Source: an uncultured Ruminiclostridium sp.
GTDB taxonomy: Bacteria > Bacillota > Clostridia > Oscillospirales > Ruminococcaceae
Direction: 5' to 3'
NCBI GenBank assembly: GCA_947623915.1
Contig: CANQIB010000015.1
Coordinates: 1 to 61,409, forward strand
DNA length: 61,409 nt
The first letter of the stretch is position 1. The number at the start of each line of letters is the position of its first letter. Positions 36,009 to 45,386 of the stretch are shown one piece after another. The position numbers and the translations under genes were made by a program. Below the pieces are notes generated by a model, which searched no databases, was not told the origin of the DNA, and saw only the letters and a program-made list of their open reading frames with translations.

Positions 36009-37118
36009 TTACATTTTCTCAATTATCTCCGCGGCATACGCCTCGGATATCTCCTTGCTGTATACGTTTTCCCCAAAGCACATCATATCGCCTATTTCCT
36101 TTTGGAACACGAAACGCAGCTTGCCGCCGCGCACCTTTTTATCGGTGTACAGCTTTTCGATAAGCTCCTTTTTGTCAATGTAGGAGGGTATAGCGACGGG
36201 CAGTCCCGCCCTGCTTATCAGATCCGTTACCCGCTGCGCATTTTTGAGGGATATATAACCCAGCCGCATACCCATCTGCACCTGCGCCGCAAGCCCTATG
36301 GCTACCGCCTCGCCGTGCAAAAGCTCGTAATCGCTCACCGTTTCGATGGCTCTGCCCACGGTATGACCGAGGTTCAGCACCTCTCTGAGCCCCGATTCGC
36401 GCTCGTCCTTCATCACGACCTTGTATTTTACCTCGCAGTTCATTTTCGCGATATACTCGCAGCAGTAATCGTCGCCGAGAAGTATTTTTTCTATATTCTC
36501 CTCCAAAAATCTGAACAGCTGTACCGAGCCTATGCACCCGTGCTTTATAGTTTCGGCAAGACCGCTGCGCAGCTCCCGCTCCGGCAGGGTGCGCCAGGTA
36601 TTTATGTCTATGTAGACCTTTTTCGGCTGATAGAACAGTCCGATAAGATTTGTAGCTATCGGAGTATCCACCGCAGTCTTCCCGCCTATAGACGCGTCCG
36701 CCGCCGCAAGCAGCGTGGTGGAATATATGATGAACGGTATACCTCTTGCAAACGTTCCCGCAGTAAATCCCGCGATATCCGACACTACGCCGCCGCCTGC
36801 CGCGATAATGCAGCAATCCCTGTGGCAGCCCTTTTCCAACATGGCGTCCTCTATGTATTCTTTCATTTCGCGGGTCTTGGATCTCTCACCGGCAGGAATC
36901 ACCACCATATCTGCGGTAAATCCCGCCGCCTCCAGCTTTTTCATGATGGGAACGGCGTAAAGCCCCTGAACGTTGCTGTCCGTCACCACAACGTATCTCG
37001 TGATATTTCCGACCAGTCCGTTTTTAAGGTCCTCGATAAGCATATCCGAAAGATCTCTGCCTATTTCTATATCGTAAGAATCGTCCACCGTTTTTTTAAG
37101 CTCACAATTAAATTTCAT
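36009..37118 (-). CDS. aroB: 3-dehydroquinate synthase
   Basis: 369 residues. The NAD-binding segment (PAGERSKTREMKEYIEDAML) and the metal-binding region (GGGVVSDIAGFTAG, HGCIGS, LNLGHTVGRAIE, LLHGEAVAIG) are all visible. It converts DAHP to 3-dehydroquinate in the shikimate pathway. Its ATG overlaps the rlmN stop as ATGA, with ribosome site AAAGGGGGAG, so the genes are coupled. Confidence 0.95.
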   Translation of the reverse strand: MKFNCELKKTVDDSYDIEIGRDLSDMLIEDLKNGLVGNITRYVVVTDSNVQGLYAVPIMKKLEAAGFTADMVVIPAGERSKTREMKEYIEDAMLEKGCHRDCCIIAAGGGVVSDIAGFTAGTFARGIPFIIYSTTLLAAADASIGGKTAVDTPIATNLIGLFYQPKKVYIDINTWRTLPERELRSGLAETIKHGCIGSVQLFRFLEENIEKILLGDDYCCEYIAKMNCEVKYKVVMKDERESGLREVLNLGHTVGRAIETVSDYELLHGEAVAIGLAAQVQMGMRLGYISLKNAQRVTDLISRAGLPVAIPSYIDKKELIEKLYTDKKVRGGKLRFVFQKEIGDMMCFGENVYSKEISEAYAAEIIEKM

Positions 37119-38140
37119 GATACTCCCCCTTTATCCGATACGCCGCTCCTGAGCTGACCGCACGCCGCGTTTATGCCGTCGCCAAATTTTCTCCTTACGG
37201 TAACGCGCAGCCCCCTCTTTTTAAGCTCGTCGTAAAACTCGAAAAAACGCTTGCTCTTGGCAAAAGCGCCGTTTTCGATATGATTGTACTCTATAAGATT
37301 TACCGTGTAGTTCCCGTCCTTTAAAAGCCGCGCAAGCTCGTCCGCGTCCTTTGTGCGGTCGTTCACCCCGTCGAGCAGTGTGTATTCGATAAGCACCCTG
37401 CGCCCCGTAAGCGCGATATAGCTTTCCGCCGCCGCTATCACCTCGGACAGCGGATATCTCGCGTTTATCGGCATAAGCTCAGTGCGCAGCGCGTCATCGG
37501 CGGCGTGCAGGCTTATCGCCAACGAGCAGGGCCGCGCCCGTTTAGCAAATCTCAGTATCCCGTCCGGTAGTCCGCAGGTCGATACCGTCACCCTTGAGGG
37601 CGGTATCGCCATACCGCTGTCACAGGTGATTATATCGCAAAACATATCCACCGCGTCAAAATTGTCCAGCGGCTCGCCTATCCCCATAACGGCGGCGTTC
37701 GCCGGTCTTACCCGCATATTTTTGGCGATATACACCACTTGCGTTACCAACTCGCCCACGGTAAGATCTCTTACCCGCCTGTGGCGGCCGCTTTCGCAAA
37801 ACGCGCAGCCCATGTTACAGCCCGCCTGAGAAGAAACGCATATGCTTTCGCCGTATTTTTGGTGCATAAGCACCGTTTCTATCATATTTCCGTCGAAAAG
37901 CCGAAAAAGAAATTTCACGCTGTCGCCGCTTTCCGTTCTTTTGACCGGCTCCGGCATGATAAAGCGGTATTCCCGCGCCAGCTCGGATCTTACGGCGGCG
38001 GAGGTCTCGGTCATGTTCTCAAATCCGTCCGCCATGTTACGATAAAGGTCGTGAAAAATGTTCTCCGCTCTCGCGGCGGAATTTTTCCCTCCGAACCTTT
38101 TCAAAGCCTCGCTCGGAGTGAGGGAATATATCTCCTTCAT
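37115..38140 (-). CDS. rlmN: RlmN/Cfr-family radical SAM methyltransferase
   Basis: 341 residues with the radical SAM cluster CNMGCAFC (CxxxCxxC) and the C-terminal catalytic cysteine in GINAACGQLR. Members methylate adenine 2503 of 23S rRNA and some tRNAs at C2. The segment after the cluster reads ESGRHRRVRDLT where RlmN usually has ATG or STG, so this is a divergent subgroup and the exact target is not certain. It overlaps both engB and aroB by four bases. Confidence 0.85.
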   Translation of the reverse strand: MKEIYSLTPSEALKRFGGKNSAARAENIFHDLYRNMADGFENMTETSAAVRSELAREYRFIMPEPVKRTESGDSVKFLFRLFDGNMIETVLMHQKYGESICVSSQAGCNMGCAFCESGRHRRVRDLTVGELVTQVVYIAKNMRVRPANAAVMGIGEPLDNFDAVDMFCDIITCDSGMAIPPSRVTVSTCGLPDGILRFAKRARPCSLAISLHAADDALRTELMPINARYPLSEVIAAAESYIALTGRRVLIEYTLLDGVNDRTKDADELARLLKDGNYTVNLIEYNHIENGAFAKSKRFFEFYDELKKRGLRVTVRRKFGDGINAACGQLRSGVSDKGGVS

Positions 38141-38727
38141 CGGTCGAGCGCCTCGCAGATATACTTTTTCAGCACGTCTATGCCCGCGCCGCTGCGCCCC
38201 GACAACTCCAGCCTAGGTATATCCTCATACCCGACAAGCTCCGTGTCGAACGCCGCGCGGCGTGTTAAAAGCTCGGTCTTTTTCAGCTTGTCTGTTTTGG
38301 TAAGCGCTATGACAAAATCCCTGCCACTCTGCCTGAGATAATCCAACATCATCATATCGTCGGCGGAGGGCGCGTGACGGCAGTCTATAAGCTGCACCAC
38401 CAGCCTCAGCCCTCTTTTGAAGGCAAAGTAGCCGTCCACCAGCTCCGACCAGCGCCGTTTCTCGTCGCGGGCGGCTTTGGCATAGCCGTAACCCGGCAGA
38501 TCCACAAGATATATTCCGTCCACCTTGTAAAAATTGACGGTCACGGTCTTGCCCGGTACGCCGCTGACGCGCGCCAACGATTTGCGGTTCAGCAGCGCGT
38601 TTATCAGCGAGCTTTTACCGACGTTGCTCCGTCCCGAAAAAGCTATCTCCGCCCTGTCGGGGAGCGGCAGCTGTTTTGCCGAACCGCAGGACATGAAAAA
38701 ATCCGCCTTGTTGTAATTTATTTCCAT
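38137..38727 (-). CDS. engB: Ribosome biogenesis GTPase EngB (YsxC)
   Basis: 196 residues with G1 GRSNVGKSSLI, G3 DLPGYGYA and G4 TKTDK. It assists assembly of the large ribosomal subunit. It starts 17 bases after the lon stop, a conserved pairing in Firmicutes, and overlaps rlmN by four bases. Confidence 0.96.
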   Translation of the reverse strand: MEINYNKADFFMSCGSAKQLPLPDRAEIAFSGRSNVGKSSLINALLNRKSLARVSGVPGKTVTVNFYKVDGIYLVDLPGYGYAKAARDEKRRWSELVDGYFAFKRGLRLVVQLIDCRHAPSADDMMMLDYLRQSGRDFVIALTKTDKLKKTELLTRRAAFDTELVGYEDIPRLELSGRSGAGIDVLKKYICEALDR

Positions 38728-38744
38728 AAGCAGTTCCCTGTCCT

Positions 38745-41174
38745 TTATTGACGGTCGGAACGTATATCGCTCTTTCCGCCTCCGTTCACTCCGGAGCCTA
38801 CCGCCGCCTGAACATGGGCGGGCAGCGCTTTCCTGCCCGGCAGGGAGTTAGTTTTTACTATCGCCGCGTCAAGCACGGTATTTATATCGTCCGCAAGCAC
38901 AAAGTTGAGGTTGTTGAGTATCACCTCGTCCAGTTCTTTCATGTCGGCTTCGTTCTCTCTGGGGATTATGACCGTTTTTACGCCCGCTTTATATGCCGCC
39001 ATGGTCTTTTCTCTGAGTCCCCCTATCGGCAGCACCTTGCCCCGCAGGGTTATCTCTCCCGTCATAGCGACGTCTCTGCGCACCGCCATTCCCGAAAGCG
39101 CGGAGATAAGCGCGGTCGTCATGGTAACTCCCGCCGACGGTCCGTCCTTGGGTACCGCGCCCTCCGGCGCATGGATATGTATATCCCTGTTTTTGTAAAA
39201 ATCGGGGTCTATCTCATATCTGCGCGCAAGGCTTCTGGTAAGGCTCACGGCTATCTTTGCGGATTCTTTCATAACGTCGCCGAGAGAGCCGGTAAGCTCT
39301 ACCTTGCCGCTGCCCTCCAGCACCAGCACCTCAAGCGGCATGATAACTCCGCCCGCCGAGGTCCACGCAAGCCCGTTCACCAGTCCCACCTCGTCAAGTT
39401 CGGGTATCTCCTCGCCGAGATATTTGGGCGCGCCGAGATATTCGGTAAGGTCCGCGGGCTTTATCGTCACTTTCGCGCCGTCGGTGACCAGCCGTTTTAA
39501 CGCCATGCGGCACAGCTTTGCTATAGTGCATTCCAGCGTTCTTACGCCCGCCTCCTTGGTGTATCGGTCGATAATATCGTACAGCGCCGCGTCGGTTATC
39601 TTGAACTTATTGAGCTTTAAGCCGTGCTTTGCGTACTGCTTGGGGATAAGATGCTTTATCGCTATGTTGAATTTTTCCTCGCGCGTATAGCTGCCTAGCT
39701 CTATTACTTCCATTCTGTCGAGCAGCGGAGCGGGTATGGTGTCCATAGTGTTCGCGGTGGTAATAAACAGCACCTCGCTGAGATCTATCGGTATTTCCAG
39801 ATAGTGGTCGCGGAAAGCGAAATTCTGCTCGCTGTCCAGTACCTCAAGCATAGCGCTTGCGGGGTCGCCCTTGTAGTCGTTCCCCAGCTTATCTATCTCG
39901 TCGAGCAGCATAACGGGATTCATGGATCTTGCCTGCGTCAGCGCCTTGGCGATACGCCCCGGCATAGAGCCGAGATAGGTCTTTCTGTGACCTCTTATCT
40001 CCGCCTCGTCATGTACGCCGCCCAGCGATACTCTGACATAGTTTCTCCCAAGCGCCGCCGCTATCGACCTTGCCACCGAGGTCTTTCCTACTCCCGGAGG
40101 TCCTACAAGACAGATTATCTGTCCTTTTTTGTCAGCGCCCTCCCAACGGTTGAGCGCGACGGTCTCCAGTATCCGCTCCTTTACCTTTTTAAGCCCGTAA
40201 TGATCCCTGTCGAGCTGCTTTTCAGCCTTGGCGATGTCCTTGCGGGAGGTGGTGTATACGTTCCACGGAAGCTCCAATACCGCGTCGAGATATGTACGCA
40301 CTACCGCCGCCTCCTGCGAGCCCGGCACCAGCCGCATCAGCTTTTCACATTCCCGTATCAGCTTATCGTGCGTGTCGGGATCGAAGCCTATCTCGTCTAT
40401 CCTGTCCATGTACTCAAAGCCCTCGGTCTGCGGGTCGTCGCCCTCGCCAAGCTGACTTGAGATTATCCTCATCTGCTCGCGCAGGTAAAAATCACGCTGG
40501 TTTTTGTCGAGATTGTCCCTTACCTGTTCGCTTATCTCCTGCTCCAGCTTTATTATGCCTATCTCCTCGTTCATGACCTTGATAAGCAGCTGCGCCCGCT
40601 TTTTGAGCGTGGTGCATTGCAGCAGCTCCTGCTTATCCTCCGGTCTGAGGTAAATGTTGAATATTATAAGCTCCGTCATGCGCGCAAGGCTCTTCTCGCC
40701 GAGTATGCCCTTGTACAGCTCCTTTGGCATTTTGGGAGAAAGCTCGCCGTACCGTGCGAAAGCGTCCGCGAGCATACGGCACATCGCGCTTTTTTCCGTT
40801 TCGCTCATTCTGTCCGAAAGCTCCGGCAGTTCGCTCACCGACGCGAAAAGATAAGGGTCCTTTGCGTCAAGCGTTTCCAAACGCGCCGTCTTTAATCCCT
40901 GTACCAACACTCTGGTAGCGCCGTCGGGAGTGTTGAGTGTCTGGCGTATCTGCGCGATAACTCCCACGCGGTAAAGCTGGGCAGCCCCCACGTCGTCGAG
41001 CGTTTCATCTCTTTGAGTTACAAGGAAAACTCTCCTGTCGCCCTCTACCGCCGCTCTTATAGCCTCTACCGAACGTTTCCTCGAAACGTCGAAATGTAAT
41101 ATCATATTAGGAAAAATTACCAGTCCTCTGAGTGCAATGACAGGAAGCTGCATTACCGTGATCTCTTTTTTCAT
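38745..41174 (-). CDS. lon: ATP-dependent protease Lon
   Basis: About 809 residues with the N-terminal substrate domain ([13 protein letters not shown]), coiled coil, AAA+ module (GPPGVGKTS, Walker [11 protein letters not shown]) and the C-terminal serine-lysine protease (PKDGPSAGV with the active serine, then [12 protein letters not shown] with the lysine). The second ATG (41174) is chosen because AAAGGA lies nine bases before it, while the first ATG touches the ribosome site. It heads the lon-engB-rlmN-aroB unit. Confidence 0.97.
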   Translation of the reverse strand: MKKEITVMQLPVIALRGLVIFPNMILHFDVSRKRSVEAIRAAVEGDRRVFLVTQRDETLDDVGAAQLYRVGVIAQIRQTLNTPDGATRVLVQGLKTARLETLDAKDPYLFASVSELPELSDRMSETEKSAMCRMLADAFARYGELSPKMPKELYKGILGEKSLARMTELIIFNIYLRPEDKQELLQCTTLKKRAQLLIKVMNEEIGIIKLEQEISEQVRDNLDKNQRDFYLREQMRIISSQLGEGDDPQTEGFEYMDRIDEIGFDPDTHDKLIRECEKLMRLVPGSQEAAVVRTYLDAVLELPWNVYTTSRKDIAKAEKQLDRDHYGLKKVKERILETVALNRWEGADKKGQIICLVGPPGVGKTSVARSIAAALGRNYVRVSLGGVHDEAEIRGHRKTYLGSMPGRIAKALTQARSMNPVMLLDEIDKLGNDYKGDPASAMLEVLDSEQNFAFRDHYLEIPIDLSEVLFITTANTMDTIPAPLLDRMEVIELGSYTREEKFNIAIKHLIPKQYAKHGLKLNKFKITDAALYDIIDRYTKEAGVRTLECTIAKLCRMALKRLVTDGAKVTIKPADLTEYLGAPKYLGEEIPELDEVGLVNGLAWTSAGGVIMPLEVLVLEGSGKVELTGSLGDVMKESAKIAVSLTRSLARRYEIDPDFYKNRDIHIHAPEGAVPKDGPSAGVTMTTALISALSGMAVRRDVAMTGEITLRGKVLPIGGLREKTMAAYKAGVKTVIIPRENEADMKELDEVILNNLNFVLADDINTVLDAAIVKTNSLPGRKALPAHVQAAVGSGVNGGGKSDIRSDRQ

Positions 41175-41249
41175 CAAACTCATTCCTTTCAGTAATTTGT
41201 TTCTACACTTTTTCTCTCTATGCTCCGACAGCTTTTGTCGGCTTATACA

Positions 41250-41278
41250 ATTATACTATACATTCGCCGTGTTTGCAA
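41250..41278 (-). promoter_or_regulatory. Sigma-A promoter of the lon operon
   Basis: On the minus strand TTGCAA and TATAAT are 17 bases apart, about 70 bases before the lon start. I see no clear CIRCE or CtsR repeat near it. Confidence 0.75.
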
Positions 41279-41378
41279 GTGTTTTTTAACGGCATTACGG
41301 CCATTATCTGCCTGACTTTCGTCGGCTTTTGTCGCGCAAAGCCTCAGCTTTGCGCATACGGGTACGGTATAACCGTTT

Positions 41379-42695
41379 TCAGCAGCCGAGCAGCGCCTTA
41401 AAATGCCTGCCGCGTTCCTCGAAATTTTTGTAAAAGCCGTAGCTTGCCGCGGCAGGAGAAAGTATGCAGCGCACCGAGGTGTATTTTTTGGCAAGCTCCA
41501 CCGCCTGCTCCATATTTTCGGCGTACAGCTTTCTGACGTTCGGGTCGGTCACGGTGTCGGCGGCTCTTTTGCCGCTGTCCGGCAGGATAATAAGGTTTTT
41601 GAGCCCGTATCCCGAATTCAAAAAATCTCCCAACGGCTGATAAGATATCCCTCTGTCCATTCCGCCTATTATCAGCGTATCGGTATCGGGGTAGGCTTTA
41701 AGCGCCGCCACCGCCGTTTGAGGGGTAGTGCTTATGCTGTCGTTGATATACTCCGCCCCGTCGATGGTACAGACATATTCCAGCCGATGTTCAAGCGGGG
41801 AAAATTCCGGCAGCGAATCTATGCAGGTGTCGGTATCGCAGCCGACGGTAGCCGCCGCGCAAAGCGCCGCCGCGATGTTGTACAGGTTATGCTCTCCGCG
41901 CAGGCGGGTATTTATCCTTTCGGAGGGGTAAAACCTGTCGAAAAGGAATATTCCGCCGTCCCTTGTACCTATCTGCCCGCCGTTTCCCGCAAGCACCTTT
42001 GTAACGCCGTCACGGGCGTTTATCACGCCGTCAAGCTCCGCGGCGAGCAGCAGCGTATCGCCGCTTTTTTGAAAGCGGCAGATATTCGCTTTGGCGGCGC
42101 GGTATTCCTCAAATCCGACATAATGGTCCAGATGTTCTGGGAAAACGTTCAGCAGCACCGCCGTTTTCGGGGACGCCTTGACATATTCCAACTGATGACA
42201 GGACAGCTCGCAGACCACCGCGTCCATATCGGCAAACTCCTCCGCCCGCTCCAGCGGCGGCACGCCGATATTTCCTATCAGCGCGGACTTTTTGCCGCAG
42301 GCAGACAAAAAATGATATATCAGACCCGACACGGTGGATTTTCCCTTTGTTCCCGTCACGCCTACGACCGGCACAGGACAAAAGCGCAAAAACAGATCCG
42401 CCTGACAGGTCAGCTTTGCCTTGACGGCGTCGGAAACGTCGTTTTTAAGCCCTATGCCCGGCGCTTTCATTATAATGTCATATCCCTCGCAATGCGAAAG
42501 ATAATCCTCTCCGCAGAAGACCTCACAGTCGGGGCACTCCGTCAACGGCTGCCTGTCGGCTATCGCGTGGTTTTTATGCCCGAGAGTCTCCAACAGCCGC
42601 AGCGTGCTTTTCCCCTCTCTGCCAAATCCCAGTATCAGCACGCTTTTCCCGTCAAAAAAATCGCGCAGCTTTGAAATCATATCCCTGTTTTCCAT
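41379..42695 (-). CDS. murD: MurD-family UDP-MurNAc-L-Ala glutamate ligase (probably MurD2 type)
   Basis: 438 residues of the Mur ligase family. An N-terminal domain (VLILGFGREGKSTLRLLETL) is followed by the ATP loop VTGTKGKSTVSGL, the central ligase motif NVFPEHLDHYVGF, and the C-terminal domain ending ASYGFYKNFEERG. It adds glutamate to UDP-MurNAc-L-alanine. The gene begins two bases after the murL stop. In Xanthomonas the partner MurD2 adds L-Glu, which MurL then epimerises; by context this copy probably uses L-Glu. Sequence alone does not prove the isomer used. Confidence 0.9.
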   Translation of the reverse strand: MENRDMISKLRDFFDGKSVLILGFGREGKSTLRLLETLGHKNHAIADRQPLTECPDCEVFCGEDYLSHCEGYDIIMKAPGIGLKNDVSDAVKAKLTCQADLFLRFCPVPVVGVTGTKGKSTVSGLIYHFLSACGKKSALIGNIGVPPLERAEEFADMDAVVCELSCHQLEYVKASPKTAVLLNVFPEHLDHYVGFEEYRAAKANICRFQKSGDTLLLAAELDGVINARDGVTKVLAGNGGQIGTRDGGIFLFDRFYPSERINTRLRGEHNLYNIAAALCAAATVGCDTDTCIDSLPEFSPLEHRLEYVCTIDGAEYINDSISTTPQTAVAALKAYPDTDTLIIGGMDRGISYQPLGDFLNSGYGLKNLIILPDSGKRAADTVTDPNVRKLYAENMEQAVELAKKYTSVRCILSPAAASYGFYKNFEERGRHFKALLGC

Positions 42696-42697
42696 TT

Positions 42698-44032
42698 TCA
42701 GCTCCGTTTTTCCGTGGCTCGGCGCAGCAGTTCCAGCAGCCGCTCCGGCACAAAATTATCGTTATCGAAAAAGTTCTCCGTTTGCTCCGCGTCGGCGGGA
42801 GGGTCGGGAAATTCAGCGATGTACCGTTCCAGCAGATAAGGTAGCTTTTCTCTCTCTCTGCGCTTTGCGGCGCGGTACAGCGCGTAACGCACCTCCGACT
42901 TTGTTCCGACGCACTCGAACGGCTTATCCACGCCCTCGCGGATAAGTCCGTTGAACATTTCGGTCAGCTTTTCGTCTTTGAGCATATCCCTGCCGAATAT
43001 CCCTATCAGCTTTTCGTCGTCAAGAAACGCCGCCAGCAGAATATAAACATACAGGCACTTTGCGCAGTTTGCGCACCAACTGTCCGTTTTTGAGCCGAGG
43101 TTGCAGCTTTGGAACACCGAAAAATACTTTTCCTGCCGCACGAACAGCTCGGCTATGCGGTACTCGTTGAGCGGGCGCAGCAGGCTGAAATATTCCGGCC
43201 CGCCGCCGAGGTATTTTTGGGAATATTCGCGAAAATCCCGTTCAAACTCGGTGCTTTTGCTGTACTGGTGATTGACGTATCTGCCCTCGACGTAGCTTTC
43301 GTTGGCGCTGCTCTCGTTGGACAGCGCGATGTACCTTCTCCCCGTAAAATACGCGAAAAGGCAGGAGGAGAACGCGACTATCGCCGAAAACGGCGTATGC
43401 CCGTTAAGATATCCCTCGGCGTTAAGCGCGAGCAGCTCTCGGTCTATCGTTCGGCGCACTCCGACTATGCCGTCCGTGCCGAAGCCCGCGACGGCGGCGC
43501 AGTTGAGCGTAGCGCCGCGAGGATTTATGATATAGCACAGCGTATCGTCGCGGTAGTCCTTGAGCAGCTCCAAGGTAACTACGCTGTCTTTCCCGCCTCC
43601 CACCGGCACCAAAAATCCCGAAAGGGGCTTGTCTGACCTGTAGGCGGGGGCAGAGCCGTCGTCCGGCACTATGTTCATAAAGCTGTCGACGTCCGACGCT
43701 ATGCCGTTTTTGTAAAAAAATTCGCCCAAGCCGTTAAAATACAGCTTTTTCCACCATTCACACTGAGCGGGAGAAAGGCTGCCGCAGCATACCCTGACGG
43801 TAGGCGGGCAGACGCATTTCCAGTAGCTGACCAGCTCCGCCATGCCTATATTGAATATCATGTATTCCGCAAGCGGGGTGACTTTCTCGCCGAGGTATCC
43901 CTCACACTTCCATGACGGGTAAAAATGATGACCGTCTATCGAAAAATGAAAGGAAAAACCGTCCGCGTCTATCTTATATCCATGATAAATAAATTCCTTA
44001 TGCTTTTGTCTGAGTGTTTCGTAAAGGCTCAT
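42698..44032 (-). CDS. murL: UDP-MurNAc-L-Ala-L-Glu epimerase MurL
   Basis: 444 residues. A PP-loop-like ATP site (VPVGGGKDSVVTLELLK, GGGKDS at 145-150) and a cysteine cluster near the C-terminus (WCANCAKCLYV) are the main landmarks. The overall sequence fits the MurL family, which activates the terminal L-Glu of UDP-MurNAc-L-Ala-L-Glu with ATP and epimerises it to D-Glu. The gene sits 12 bases after tmcAL and two bases before a Mur ligase of the MurD type. Family assignment is by recall of motifs; a different PP-loop enzyme is the main alternative. Confidence 0.75.
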   Translation of the reverse strand: MSLYETLRQKHKEFIYHGYKIDADGFSFHFSIDGHHFYPSWKCEGYLGEKVTPLAEYMIFNIGMAELVSYWKCVCPPTVRVCCGSLSPAQCEWWKKLYFNGLGEFFYKNGIASDVDSFMNIVPDDGSAPAYRSDKPLSGFLVPVGGGKDSVVTLELLKDYRDDTLCYIINPRGATLNCAAVAGFGTDGIVGVRRTIDRELLALNAEGYLNGHTPFSAIVAFSSCLFAYFTGRRYIALSNESSANESYVEGRYVNHQYSKSTEFERDFREYSQKYLGGGPEYFSLLRPLNEYRIAELFVRQEKYFSVFQSCNLGSKTDSWCANCAKCLYVYILLAAFLDDEKLIGIFGRDMLKDEKLTEMFNGLIREGVDKPFECVGTKSEVRYALYRAAKRREREKLPYLLERYIAEFPDPPADAEQTENFFDNDNFVPERLLELLRRATEKRS

Positions 44033-44044
44033 ATTTCCTCCAAA

Positions 44045-45193
44045 TCATGGCAGTATCACCGGCTTTGCGGTAAGATCGCCGCCGCAGGGTCTTTTTCGGG
44101 AGAACGCCAGCGCGTAAATATCCCGCGCCGCGCTTTGCAGCGTTGCCTGACGCGCCGCCGCCGGACTTTTCTCGGAAAGCGCAAAAAGCGACGTATCTAT
44201 CGGAACGGAACAGCTCGACGCGGCAAGTATCTCCCTGCCTCTGCCGTTCATTCCCAGCACTCGGATATACGCGGGCGGCTCTTCCGCCGACTTCCGCGTG
44301 ATACCGATAAACGCGCACATGACCGTCCTTTTTACCCATGAAAGCGTACAGCGCTTGGACTTTATCGAGGCGTAAAGCTCCTCAAGGCTCGCGGACTCCC
44401 TTACCGCGCGGTATATGCGGTTCTCCGCACCGTTGGATATATCCGGCAGCTTGGCAAAGTCCTCGGCGGTAAGCGTTCTCAGCTTTGCGAGAACGGCGAC
44501 CTCCAGCCTTTTAATATCGGTCGTCTCTCCGATATTATACGGCAGAAATCCCGATACGTCAAGTCCCTCGGACAGCATTTCCCGTATTTCCCCCGCCGAG
44601 CGGAAAGTCCCGCCGCCCTTTTCGCCGTGCCGCGCGCCGTTTCTCTTTACGGCGAACGGCTTTATGCGGCTGTTCGACCTTTTTATCGCTCGGATATACT
44701 CTATCCCCAGAATATCGTTGGGGGAAGCCAGCGCCGTAAGCATTCTTTCGTCCGAGCCGCTCAAAGCCTTTGTCAACGCCGAGGGATAGCTAAGCCCCTT
44801 GCTCATATACTCCGACAGCTTTTCCTTGTCGGCGTTTTCCGCAGCGGCAGCCGCGGCGCAAAGCAGCTCGGCATCTCCCGACTCGCTGCCGAAGCTGAGC
44901 ATATCCGTACAGCCCAGCATATCCAGCAGTCCCACGCCGCGGCGGGCGAACCTCTCCGCGCTGCCCAAAGCGTAAGCCGCGGGCAGCTCTATCACCAGAT
45001 CTGCTCCGTTTTTCAGCGCGGCGGCGGTCCGTTCAAACTTATCCGTCACGGCTATGCCGCCGCGCTGGACGTAATCCCCGCTCATCACGCATACGATACC
45101 GTCCGCCGCGCACAGCTCGCGGGTCTTTTGTATATGATAAGCGTGCCCGTTGTGAAACGGGTCGTACTCTGCGATTATCCCGACTGTTCTCAT
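44045..45193 (-). CDS. tmcAL: tRNA(Met) cytidine acetate ligase TmcAL (YlbM family)
   Basis: About 382 residues starting MRTVGIIAEYDPFHNGHAYH; this ATG follows AAGGAAG, and an upstream extension is disfavoured. The nucleotidyltransferase motif PFHNGH and MSGDYVQRGG are clear. The enzyme activates acetate with ATP to acetylate the wobble cytidine of elongator tRNA-Met. Acetate kinase lies divergently next door, which may be chance. It leads the murL-murD unit. Confidence 0.9.
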   Translation of the reverse strand: MRTVGIIAEYDPFHNGHAYHIQKTRELCAADGIVCVMSGDYVQRGGIAVTDKFERTAAALKNGADLVIELPAAYALGSAERFARRGVGLLDMLGCTDMLSFGSESGDAELLCAAAAAAENADKEKLSEYMSKGLSYPSALTKALSGSDERMLTALASPNDILGIEYIRAIKRSNSRIKPFAVKRNGARHGEKGGGTFRSAGEIREMLSEGLDVSGFLPYNIGETTDIKRLEVAVLAKLRTLTAEDFAKLPDISNGAENRIYRAVRESASLEELYASIKSKRCTLSWVKRTVMCAFIGITRKSAEEPPAYIRVLGMNGRGREILAASSCSVPIDTSLFALSEKSPAAARQATLQSAARDIYALAFSRKRPCGGDLTAKPVILP

Positions 45194-45319
45194 AATACTT
45201 CCTTTTCCGTGCGCGTTCATTACGCCGACGCACATTTTCATTATACGCCCGAAAAAATCAAACGGCGATAAAGTCCCGACGGTTTTTTCCCGATAAAAGG
45301 CGATTTTGCGATAAACCCC

Positions 45320-45348
45320 TTGATTTTTTTTCTAATTTGGTATAAAAT
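45320..45348 (+). promoter_or_regulatory. Sigma-A promoter of ackA
   Basis: TTGATT and TAAAAT with a 17-base spacer in an A/T-rich stretch, about 40 bases before the ackA ATG, which follows AAAGGAAATG. Confidence 0.6.
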
Positions 45349-45386
45349 AGATTTGCAATCACTTAAATGAAAGGAAATGCAACAGC

